Shown: positions 1 to 5,050, counted from the first letter of the stretch. The stretch is DNA of 8,395 nt from an uncultured Carnobacteriaceae bacterium (GCA_938039195.1 CALHVK010000083.1:1-8395), one strand, 5' to 3'. Numbers and translations: made by a program. The notes: generated from the letters alone by a model not told the origin.

Positions 1-925
1 GCTTGCCTGTTAGAGCCGTTGCGACCATGGCAATCGTCGCCACAATCGTCTTCCCGCTCCCTACATCCCCTTGCAAGAGACGATTCATCTCATAAGGCGC
101 ACGCAAGTCAAAGCAAATCTCATTCACGACTTTCTTTTGCCCATCTGTCAGTTCAAACGGCAACGTCTGAATAAAGGCCTTCAATGCGGTATTATCATAC
201 AACACCGCTTGCCCTTTGGTTTGCTGATGACGCTTCTGACGCATCCATTGCAAACGCAGTTGATATAAGAAGAGCTCCTGGTAGACGAGCTGGTATTGCG
301 CACTCTGTCTTTCCAATTCATCTTTTGGAAAATGCATTGCCCGAACAGCGTCTCTATGCCTCATTAAGTGGTGCGACTCCGTCAAAGTTTTGGGCAATAC
401 TTCTGGAATTTTATCTTCAAAACGATCCATCGCCGACCGAACGAGTTTGAGAATCGTCGCTTGCTTCAACGATTTATTCGTGCGATAAACCGCCTCGACT
501 TGGTCTCCTTCTTCATCCTCCACGTTTCGGTTCGATAAGATTTTCATGCCCATCAAGGTAGAACGCTTCGCATCCCATTTCCCGTAGATGGCAATCTCTT
601 CGCCCTGAACGACTTTATCTTTTAAATACGGCTGATTAAAGAACGCAACTTGGATGACTTGAGAATCAATCGCCATGCGAAACGCCAAACGGTTCTTCTT
701 GAAGCCGTAATAGCTCACAACCGGTTGCGTCGCCACAAGCCCTTTTAGCGTGACTTTCTCTTGGTCCATGATTGTGTTCACATCACGAATCTGAATATCT
801 TCATAACGAAACGGAAAATGCGTTAACAAATCATAGACGGTCTCAATGCCAAGTTCGGCTAATGGCTCTAATCGTTTTGGCCCAACGCCTGGTATGACTT
901 GCACACTTTGAAAGACCTCATTCAT
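1..925 (-). CDS. recG: ATP-dependent DNA helicase RecG, N-terminal part (runs off the window)
   Basis: The first 308 codons of RecG are present; the rest lies beyond position 1. RecG is a cytoplasmic superfamily 2 helicase that remodels stalled replication forks and Holliday junctions. The start at 925 (MNEVFQSVQV) follows an AAAGGA ribosome binding site about nine bases upstream. Visible hallmarks are IPGVGPKR (residues 11-18) and HFPFRYED (36-43) in the wedge/OB region, the family block AMHFPKDE (196-203), a Q-motif-like PFELTDGQ (256-263), and Walker A GDVGSGKT (286-293), after which the window ends. The family is usually about 680 residues, so a little under half is seen and nothing looks broken. 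It lies downstream of fakA as in many Firmicutes, but about 900 bases of repeat-rich DNA and a private promoter separate the two. Identification is by motif and order; confidence is high. Confidence 0.96.
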   Translation of the reverse strand, partial: MNEVFQSVQVIPGVGPKRLEPLAELGIETVYDLLTHFPFRYEDIQIRDVNTIMDQEKVTLKGLVATQPVVSYYGFKKNRLAFRMAIDSQVIQVAFFNQPYLKDKVVQGEEIAIYGKWDAKRSTLMGMKILSNRNVEDEEGDQVEAVYRTNKSLKQATILKLVRSAMDRFEDKIPEVLPKTLTESHHLMRHRDAVRAMHFPKDELERQSAQYQLVYQELFLYQLRLQWMRQKRHQQTKGQAVLYDNTALKAFIQTLPFELTDGQKKVVNEICFDLRAPYEMNRLLQGDVGSGKTIVATIAMVATALTGK

Positions 926-951
926 CCAATCACATCCTTTCTACTTTAATA

Positions 952-981
952 AGTGTAATTCATGTTCTCTTTAATCGTCAA
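952..981 (-). promoter_or_regulatory. Putative recG promoter
   Basis: On the minus strand TTGACG (976-981) is followed after 18 bases by TACACT (952-957), about 27 bases before the recG start. The -35 matches five of six consensus positions and the -10 four of six. It would let recG be expressed independently of fakA, which fits the large palindromes between the two genes. The -35 abuts the outer end of the first palindrome's native arm. Confidence 0.55.
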
Positions 982-982
982 G

Positions 983-1204
983 AGGAAGGAAAGTTCCAAC
1001 AGTCGTGAAGATTCTCTTTAGGATTTATTCATCGGTATCACAAATCCGGCACCTCCCTGAGTCTTCGTCTCAGGGTTACCAAGCTTCAAAGCGAGGCTAA
1101 GGAATAAATTCCTAACCCTCGCTAATTCACATTGGTTGCTTACTCGGTACTGTGATTCCGATGAAATCCTAAAGAATCTTCACTCCTTCAACTTTCCTTC
1201 CTCT
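983..1204. repeat. Large imperfect palindrome 1, between recG promoter and fakA
   Basis: The left arm (983-1042) and right arm (1151-1204) are inverted copies over most of their length. Stretches such as CATCGG-ATCACA, TAGGATTT, GAAGATTC and AGGAAGGAAAGTT pair with only small bulges. Nearly all bulges are extra bases in the left arm, which is the native recG upstream region. The right arm is therefore the shorter, inverted copy. Weaker similarity to the recG leader and start may continue to the right of 1204 (for example CACTTATT at 1246-1253 against the recG leader), but I cannot establish this by eye. The arms enclose core element 1. No T-run follows, so it is not an ordinary terminator, although such a hairpin could impede read-through from fakA. 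Confidence 0.85.
1043..1150 (+). repeat. Core element, copy 1 (structured, two hairpins)
   Basis: This is the loop of palindrome 1. It contains hairpin 1 (1055-1075, CCCTGAG/CTCAGGG), a five-pair helix ACCAA (1078-1082) with TTGGT (1132-1136), the unpaired GCTTCAAA (1083-1090), hairpin 2 (1091-1122, GCGAGG/CCTCGC with an inner AAGGAATAAATTCCT stem) and unpaired TAATTCACA (1123-1131). It shares exact TACCAAGCTTCAAA and TAATTCACATTGGTT blocks with copy 2 (4505-4600), and an exact 18-base block inside hairpin 2 with copy 3 (1678-1771). Stem sequences differ between copies while pairing is kept, which suggests selection on a folded nucleic acid. Whether it is transcribed is not visible. Confidence 0.8.
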
Positions 1205-1248
1205 CTCCTCGAACCCTACAGTGCAGAGAGTTTTTGTCTGCATTCCAC
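1193..1248. repeat. Direct repeat, first copy (56 bases)
   Basis: The block beginning TTTCCTTCCTCTCTCC and ending GCATTCCAC recurs at 1369-1424 with about six differences in 56 positions and no gaps. Its first 12 bases also belong to the inverted copy of the recG upstream DNA, so it overlaps the outer end of palindrome 1. Similarity may continue some 40-50 bases further in both copies. No gene is associated with it. Confidence 0.85.
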
Positions 1249-1519
1249 TTATTGCAGAGTAAATTCTTTCCAAGGTTCAGTAATTCGCATCGAGTACGCT
1301 CGCTATTCATGCGAATATAGAATCCGAAAGGCTTCCCAGGAATATTTAAATACATTTCCCTCCCTCATTTTCCTTCCTCTCTCCTTGAATCCTACAGTGC
1401 AGGGAGTTTTGATGTGCATTCCACATAGTGTAGCGTTTGTCTTTTCCACATTGGAACCTTTCCGCACTAGAAAACCTGAGGAGCACCAACTCTGTGCGCT
1501 ATTTCCCCTTTTGAGGCGA
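1249..1519. other. Gene-free stretch with decayed repeats
   Basis: I see no credible gene here. The only long open frame on the plus strand (1136-1564) runs through palindrome arms and both direct repeats, lacks a convincing ribosome binding site, and repeats itself where the direct repeats do, so I treat it as spurious. A small hairpin CGAGTACGCTCG lies near 1290-1301, flanked by ATTCGCAT and ATGCGAAT. The stretch probably consists of worn inverted copies of recG and fakA flanks. Confidence 0.55.
1369..1424. repeat. Direct repeat, second copy (56 bases)
   Basis: Same block as 1193-1248, offset by 176 bases and differing mainly by C/T and A/G changes plus a small cluster after the GAGTTTT run. 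The spacing and divergence suggest an old tandem duplication of part of the inverted recG-flank arm. Confidence 0.85.
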
Positions 1520-1620
1520 GTGAAGACTCAGAAGTACGCGAAAACAAAAAAGCATTCTCTGTAGAAGCGCAATCCCTGATGTGAGAGCACCAAACCCAAC
1601 CAGTTACACTTACTTATTAA
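1520..1620 (+). pseudogene. Decayed inverted copy of the fakA 3' end
   Basis: On the plus strand this stretch resembles the last 35 or so codons of fakA, which lie at about 1832-1959 on the minus strand. Collinear matching blocks are GTGAAGACTCAGAAG (1520-1534 against 1945-1959), CTGTAGAAGCG (1559-1569 against 1907-1917, exact), CCCTGATGT, CCAACCAG (1596-1603 against 1861-1868, exact) and TACACTTACTTATTA (1605-1619 against 1844-1858, exact). Translated in the fakA frame it reads SEDSEVRENKKAFSVEAQ and then meets a stop, with deletions relative to fakA. It is therefore a non-functional fragment, and forms the outer part of the copied arm of palindrome 3. Confidence 0.75.
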
Positions 1621-1677
1621 TAGGCGTAAAAGAGAAAGACGGAGAAACATACGGATTCTATAATAACAGTAATGGGG

Positions 1678-1771
1678 AATGGTATTAAATGCGAAAAAGC
1701 TGGAGTTAGGAATTTATTCCTTACTCCAGCTTTGAGGCTTTAAAGGTGAGAGACTTCGGCTCGAACCGGTA
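1678..1771 (-). repeat. Core element, copy 3 (reverse orientation)
   Basis: Read on the minus strand this is the third member of the core family. It has TACCGG, an imperfect hairpin 1 (1745-1767, GGT..GAG/CTC..ACC), a helix TTAAA/TTTAA replacing ACCAA/TTGGT of copies 1 and 2, unpaired GCCTCAAA, hairpin 2 (1699-1730, GCTGGAG/CTCCAGC with the inner AAGGAATAAATTCCT stem) and unpaired TTTTTCGCA. Three of five pairs in the short helix and most of hairpin 2 are changed on both sides relative to the other copies, while the unpaired bases are nearly constant. That is strong by-eye covariation. It is the most diverged of the three copies. Confidence 0.75.
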
Positions 1772-1831
1772 CCCCATTACAGTTATTATAGAGGAATCCG
1801 TAAGGATTCGAAGTCTTTCGCATTATTAAAA

Positions 1832-3517
1832 TTATTCTACAGATAATAAGTAAGTGTATACTGGTTGGTTTCCTTCGTGGACTTCAACCTCTACATCAGG
1901 GTATTTCGCTTCTACAGCTTCAGTGATTTCTTCCACTTCGCTTGCTTCTGCGTCTTCACCATAGATGATTGTTAGGATCTCTGAATCGTCAGAAATCATC
2001 TTCTCAATTGTCGCAAGAGTTGCTTCCTTACGGTCCGCAATACTTACTAAAATCTTGCCATCTACAATCCCCATGAAGTCGTCTTTCTTAATTTCAACGC
2101 CATCAATGTTTGTATCGCGAACAGCGTTAGTGATTTGACCACTTGATACAAGTGCCATTTGTTCGCTCATTGCAGCTTTGTTCTCTTCTAAGCTTGCTTC
2201 TGGATTGAAGGCTAATAATGAAGCTAACCCTTCTGAAATCGTACGAGTTGCAACAACGGCAACTGCAGCATCTTCTGATACTTCAGCCGCTTGGTTTGCA
2301 GCCATTTGAATATTTTTGTTGTTTGGTAATACGATCACTTTTTCAGCATGCGCTTCTTTGACCGCTTGAAGAATGTCTTCTGTACTTGGGTTCATTGTTT
2401 GACCACCATTGATGATTGTCGTTACACCCATGCTCTTGAATAATTCTTGAACACCTTCACCTGCAGCAGCCGCTACAATTCCGTATTCCGCTTTTTGTTT
2501 TTGCGCTGCTTCTTTAACTTTTGCAGTGTAGTCTGTTTTTAACACTTCTTCGTGTTGCAAGCGCATGTTGTCCACTTTCACTTTCATTAATGAACCGAAG
2601 CGTTGTCCGTAGTTCATCACTTCACCTGGACGTTCTGTATGCACGTGTACTTTGATGATTTCATCGTCAGCTACTACTAATAGAGAATCTCCAAGTTCGT
2701 TTAAATAGTTACGGAAAGTATCGTAGTCGAACGTATCTACAACAGTTTCTCCTTCACCAATTTTCACCATGATTTCAGTACAGTAACCGAATTTGATATC
2801 GCCTGTTGATACGTGTTCGTAGTCAACGCCTGCTTCGTGGTGAGCCACTGAAGTTAAATCAATTTTATTGCTTTGTAATGATTGAACAGGAATCGCTTCT
2901 CCTGTTAAAGCTTCGAAGAATCCATTGTAAATGAACACAAGACCTTGACCGCCTGAATCCACTACGCCCACTTCTTTTAATACTGGTAATAAATCTGGAG
3001 TTTTCGCTAATGATTTTTCAGCACCACGTAAAACAGATCCCATTACTTCGATGATGTCGTTTGAAGTTTCTAGTTTACGAACACCACGTTTTGCTGATTC
3101 ACGAGCAACTGTAAGGATTGTTCCTTCAACAGGTTTCATAACGGCTTTATACGCTGTTTCCACACCGTTTGTAAAAGCTTGTGCTAATTCTTCACCTGTG
3201 ATTTCTTCTTTCCCAATAACCGCTTTAGAGAATCCACGGAATAATTGAGATAAAATAACTCCTGAGTTCCCACGAGCACCCATTAATAATCCTTTTGCTA
3301 AATCTTGTGCTAAATCACCTACAGTTGTTGCTGTAGAGTTCGCAACACGTTCCGCACCAGATTTGAATGAGAGCATCATGTTTGTCCCTGTGTCTCCATC
3401 TGGTACTGGGAATACGTTTAATGAGTTTACGAATTCTGCATTTTCAGATAAACGCATTTCACCGATTTCCACCATTGCGCGGAAATCTTGAGCCGTAATA
3501 GTTTTCATAGTTGCCAT
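1832..3517 (-). CDS. fakA: Fatty acid kinase catalytic subunit FakA (DhaL/DAK2-type, YloV family)
   Basis: FakA phosphorylates fatty acids held by a FakB (DegV-family) carrier, giving acyl-phosphate for PlsX/PlsY phospholipid synthesis. The 561-residue length is normal. The N-terminal DhaL ATP-binding domain (about 1-205) shows NVFPVPDGDTGTNM (34-47) with the magnesium-binding aspartates, GARGNSGVILSQ (80-91) and VDSGGQGL (186-193). The middle domain has C246 in FGYCTEIM and H291/H293 in KVHVHTERPGE, matching the Cys-His-His metal site I recall for this domain in FakA. The C-terminal FakB-interacting region runs to YTYLLSVE. The start at 3517 follows AGGAGGAAG with a somewhat long spacing; Met4 is a poorer alternative. 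It lies 37 bases after the Asp23-like gene and is probably co-transcribed with it. Its last 35 or so codons are duplicated in inverted form at 1520-1620. No FakB gene is in the window. Confidence 0.95.
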   Translation of the reverse strand: MATMKTITAQDFRAMVEIGEMRLSENAEFVNSLNVFPVPDGDTGTNMMLSFKSGAERVANSTATTVGDLAQDLAKGLLMGARGNSGVILSQLFRGFSKAVIGKEEITGEELAQAFTNGVETAYKAVMKPVEGTILTVARESAKRGVRKLETSNDIIEVMGSVLRGAEKSLAKTPDLLPVLKEVGVVDSGGQGLVFIYNGFFEALTGEAIPVQSLQSNKIDLTSVAHHEAGVDYEHVSTGDIKFGYCTEIMVKIGEGETVVDTFDYDTFRNYLNELGDSLLVVADDEIIKVHVHTERPGEVMNYGQRFGSLMKVKVDNMRLQHEEVLKTDYTAKVKEAAQKQKAEYGIVAAAAGEGVQELFKSMGVTTIINGGQTMNPSTEDILQAVKEAHAEKVIVLPNNKNIQMAANQAAEVSEDAAVAVVATRTISEGLASLLAFNPEASLEENKAAMSEQMALVSSGQITNAVRDTNIDGVEIKKDDFMGIVDGKILVSIADRKEATLATIEKMISDDSEILTIIYGEDAEASEVEEITEAVEAKYPDVEVEVHEGNQPVYTYLLSVE

Positions 3518-3554
3518 ATTTTTCTTACTTCCTCCTGACTAGAATCAACAAGCA

Positions 3555-3917
3555 TTACGCTTCGATGATTTTAACTCCTTGAACATAGACATTCACTGTT
3601 TTTGCAGAGAATCCTAACATTGTTTCTAAGTTATATTTCACTTGTTCTTGTACGTTTCTACAAATCGCAGAAATCTTTGTACCGTATCCAACAATAATGT
3701 AGACATCCACTGCAACACCATCATCTTCTTGACGAATGACTACTCCACGAGCGAAGTTTTCTTTTTTCAAGATATCATTAAAGTTGTCGCGAATTTGATT
3801 GCGGCTAGCCATACCAACAACACCATAGTTATCTGTAGCGGCACCGCCAACAACTGTAGCAATTACTTCATTGCTAAGTTCGATTTGTCCATTTTCTGTT
3901 TGAATTTTTACTGTCAT
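3555..3917 (-). CDS. Asp23/Gls24-family envelope-stress protein (YloU-like)
   Basis: A 120-residue Asp23/Gls24 (DUF322) protein, the YloU type almost always found directly before fakA. The family takes part in cell-envelope stress responses and is thought to anchor protein assemblies near the membrane; the biochemical activity is unknown. The sequence has the family's opening GQIELSNEVIATVVGGAA, then VVGMASRN, an alternating beta-rich middle (GVVIRQEDDGVAVDVYIIVGYG) and the closing VNVYVQGVKI. It has no signal peptide or membrane segment. I choose the start at 3917 (MTVKIQTENG) because GGGAGG lies seven bases before it; a longer frame from 3932 would place the ribosome binding site inside the gene. 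It forms a unit with fakA downstream, and a 19-base palindrome lies in its leader. Confidence 0.92.
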   Translation of the reverse strand: MTVKIQTENGQIELSNEVIATVVGGAATDNYGVVGMASRNQIRDNFNDILKKENFARGVVIRQEDDGVAVDVYIIVGYGTKISAICRNVQEQVKYNLETMLGFSAKTVNVYVQGVKIIEA

Positions 3918-3948
3918 ACAAATACCTCCCATAAATATATAAAGGTTT

Positions 3949-3967
3949 CTGTCTAAATTTTAGACAG
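3949..3967. promoter_or_regulatory. 19-base perfect palindrome in the Asp23-like gene leader
   Basis: CTGTCTAAA, one central T, TTTAGACAG: nine perfectly matched bases each side of a single base. The tiny loop argues for a protein-binding operator rather than an RNA hairpin. It is about 32 bases upstream of the Asp23-like start and directly abuts TTGACA at 3969-3974. A regulator bound here could affect one or both divergent transcripts. I do not recognise the operator class. Confidence 0.5.
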
Positions 3968-4066
3968 ATTGACACATTATTTCTATACTATAATATCATA
4001 TTCCAAGCTGATTACCTAGCCTTTTACCAATTTTTAACGCTCTTAGAAACTCATTGACCAGCATGC

Positions 4067-4095
4067 TTGCATTCTAAGTTCAACTATGCTAAATT
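4067..4095 (+). promoter_or_regulatory. Candidate rpmB promoter
   Basis: TTGCAT (4067-4072) and TAAATT (4090-4095) are separated by 17 bases and lie about 70 bases before rpmB. Both boxes are only partial matches. A 12-base perfect palindrome TATCAGCTGATA (4125-4136) sits between this promoter and the ribosome binding site and could be an operator or leader hairpin. Alternative promoters upstream cannot be excluded. Confidence 0.35.
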
Positions 4096-4164
4096 ATTTA
4101 GGTATATGATTTAGTTCAAAATTATATCAGCTGATAATGAATTAAATGAAGGAGGAGAATGAAA

Positions 4165-4353
4165 ATGGCTAAAGTATGTTATTTCACTGGACGTCGTTCT
4201 GAAACAGGTAACACTCGTTCTCACGCTATGAACGCTAACCGCCGTACTTGGAAACCAAACTTACAAAAAGTTCGTGTTTTAATCGACGGCAAACCTAAAA
4301 AAGTATGGGTTTCAACTCGTGCATTAAAATCAGGTAAAGTAGAACGTGTTTAA
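4165..4353 (+). CDS. rpmB: 50S ribosomal protein L28
   Basis: A 62-residue protein, MAKVCYFTGRRSETGN onward, with the L28 signatures SHAMNANRRTWKPNLQKVR and the ending STRALKSGKVERV. It is a small basic protein of the large ribosomal subunit, needed for proper 70S assembly. I choose ATG 4165 rather than 4159 because AAGGAGGA (4149-4156) is about nine bases from 4165 but too close to 4159, and because MAKVC matches the family start. A lone cysteine and no CxxC pairs suggest the zinc-free form. It is monocistronic on the plus strand, opposite to its neighbours, as in the Bacillus arrangement. Its 3' end is duplicated in inverted form at about 4729-4763. Confidence 0.98.
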   Translation: MAKVCYFTGRRSETGNTRSHAMNANRRTWKPNLQKVRVLIDGKPKKVWVSTRALKSGKVERV

Positions 4354-4367
4354 TACAGAGCACTATT

Positions 4368-4408
4368 AAAAAGAGCTTAGGCGATATCCCTAAGCTCTTT
4401 TTGTTTTT
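4368..4408 (+). terminator. rpmB rho-independent terminator
   Basis: A 14-pair stem AAAAAGAGCTTAGG (4368-4381) with CCTAAGCTCTTTTT (4389-4402), a seven-base loop, and a continuing T-rich tail. It starts 15 bases after the rpmB stop. A half-copy of it (GGCGATTCCCAAGCTC read on the minus strand) is present in the inverted arm around 4685-4703, where the other stem half is lost. Confidence 0.93.
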
Positions 4409-4504
4409 CTAAAAAATAAGCCGACGGCTTAAAACAATAGTTTATGAATACTGATCGCATTCCAAGCTGCTTGACGTTTTGGATAGCGGACATCATTGTA
4501 ATGG

Positions 4505-4600
4505 TACCGGCAGGAGCCTAAAGTCTCCTTGCCTACCAAGCTTCAAACCAAGGCTAAGCGACAAGTCGCTAATCCTTGGTAATTCACATTGGTTACTTCT
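4505..4600 (+). repeat. Core element, copy 2
   Basis: Contains TACCGG, hairpin 1 (4509-4533, GGCAGGAG with CTCCTTGCC, loop CCTAAAGT), helix ACCAA (4535-4539) with TTGGT (4589-4593), unpaired GCTTCAAA (4540-4547), hairpin 2 (4548-4579, CCAAGG/CCTTGG with an inner AGCGAC-AA-GTCGCT stem) and unpaired TAATTCACA (4580-4588). It keeps the exact unpaired segments of copy 1 while both hairpin stems have different but still complementary sequences. The sequence next to the arms (TGTAATGG) is shared with copy 3. Confidence 0.82.
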
Positions 4601-4728
4601 CCATTACAATGACCGCTATCCTCCTCAAGCAGCTTTTCATGCTTTACGATTGAACCGCGATTGTTTTAAGCCTCATCTTTTAAAAAAGAGCTTGGGAATC
4701 GCCTCAGTTTTTATCTGCTTTAAACAGG

Positions 4729-4763
4729 TCTACTTTACCTGAGATTAATGCCAGGAAACCAAG
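4729..4763 (-). pseudogene. Inverted remnant of the rpmB 3' end
   Basis: Read on the minus strand, TTGGTTTCC..GGCATTAAT-CTCAGGTAAAGTAGA corresponds to the rpmB end, where GGTTTCAACTCGTGCATTAAAATCAGG and GTAAAGTAGA encode VSTRALKSGKVE. The frame is disrupted by small indels and the stop is lost (SGKVDLFK). It is far too short to function and marks the outer part of the copied arm of palindrome 2. Faint similarity may run to about 4800. Confidence 0.7.
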
Positions 4764-5050
4764 GGACCATGGGTGGTGCTTTTCATGGGGTTAGGCGGGT
4801 GTGCTTTTTTTGATTTTTATTTCAAAAAATGGAGTTTGTGAAAAGCCTATGAGATAGAGGTTTGAAGCCATCTCAAAGGAATGAAATCTATTTACATTAT
4901 TTGTAAATTCAAACGGCTATTGAAATTTCATTTGCTATGAAAGGCTTAGTGGTAATGATTAGAGAGTTTCTATCATTGAAAACAACGGTGAACGAAAAAA
5001 TTCCAAAATTCACTTATAAGTGAATTTCGGGATTTCAAATAAGATTGTGA
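4764..5050. other. AT-rich gene-free stretch with hairpins
   Basis: No credible open frame on either strand. It holds a short hairpin TTTTTTGA/TCAAAAAA (4806-4829), a loose quasi-palindrome with AAGCCT (4843-4848) and AGGCTT (4942-4947) at its ends, AATGAAAT/ATTTCATT inside and TTTAC/GTAAA at its centre, and the strong hairpin listed at 5000-5033. The quasi-palindrome resembles the three large ones in having a longer left arm, but carries no recognisable core. Confidence 0.5.
5000..5033. repeat. Long hairpin around a 22-base perfect palindrome
   Basis: AAATTCACTTATAAGTGAATTT (5006-5027) is a perfect palindrome and is extended by ATTCC/GGGAT after one mismatch, allowing one G-U pair. Hairpin or operator-like; no T-run follows. 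It lies just beyond the terminator of the minus-strand operon and might have been a back-up terminator or a protein site. Confidence 0.6.

Larger units (their letters stand above)
1520..1959. repeat. Large imperfect palindrome 3, spanning the fakA 3' end
   Basis: The inner arms 1652-1677 (CGGATTCTATAATAACAG then TAATGGGG) and 1772-1800 match almost perfectly. Going outward, similarity continues with bulges through the DNA downstream of fakA and about 125 bases into the fakA coding sequence on the right, and through the fakA-like fragment on the left. The fakA side is intact and so is the native arm; the left arm is the inverted copy. A short hairpin GAATCC-GTAA-GGATTC (1794-1809) lies in the native arm. 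No conventional fakA terminator is seen, so this structure may end the fakA transcript. Confidence 0.85.
3918..4164. promoter_or_regulatory. Divergent promoter region between Asp23-like gene and rpmB
   Basis: This AT-rich intergenic region must carry the start signals for two opposite transcripts. On the plus strand there is a TTGACA (3969-3974) and a TATAAT (3989-3994), but the 14-base spacing is too short for a standard promoter. For the minus strand TATTAT and TATAGT near 3985-3998 could serve as -10, without a convincing -35. Nothing here resembles a coding gene or a known riboswitch. Confidence 0.5.
4321..4763. repeat. Large imperfect palindrome 2, spanning the rpmB 3' end and terminator
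   Basis: The inner arms 4464-4504 and 4601-4635 pair as AAGCTGCTTGA, GGATAGCGG, CATTGTAATGG, with extra bases only in the left arm. Outward, collinear inverted matches continue: GGCTTAAAACAAT (4426-4438 with 4660-4672, exact), AAGCTCTTTTT (4392-4402 with about 4683-4693), GGCGAT (4380-4385 with 4698-4703), TCAGGTAAAGTAGA inside rpmB (4330-4343 with 4729-4742, exact) and GCATTAA (4321-4327 with 4746-4752). The left arm is native rpmB plus terminator; the right arm is a shortened inverted copy. This is the clearest of the three palindromes. Confidence 0.9.

Noticed and set aside
71..450. Short plus-strand frames opposite recG
   Set aside because: Shadow frames of recG, whose minus-strand frame carries all the family motifs.
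1043..1150. T-box riboswitch, BOX element or attC site
   Set aside because: No AGGGTGG-type T-box antiterminator sequence, no BOX A/B/C modules, no integrase core sites. Position downstream or upstream of unrelated genes also argues against a T-box.
1136..1564. 142-codon open frame on the plus strand
   Set aside because: It runs across palindrome arms, two direct repeats and the fakA-like remnant, has no good ribosome binding site and no recognisable domain. Its length is best explained by the repeats.
1620..1688. Protein-like stretch GVKEKDGETYGFYNNSNGEWY ending in a stop
   Set aside because: It looks like the end of a gene, but the DNA is the inverted copy of the fakA downstream region, and there is no start or upstream frame. 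Resemblance is probably chance.
3969..3994. TTGACA plus TATAAT as an rpmB promoter
   Set aside because: Both hexamers are perfect but only 14 bases apart, too short for normal sigma-70-type recognition as one promoter. Kept only as a note.
4479..4742. 87-codon open frame on the plus strand after rpmB
   Set aside because: It lies wholly within palindrome 2 and its core, without a ribosome binding site or family features.
983..4763. CRISPR array
   Set aside because: Repeats are few, long, structured and in both orientations, with no regular short repeat-spacer pattern and no cas genes.
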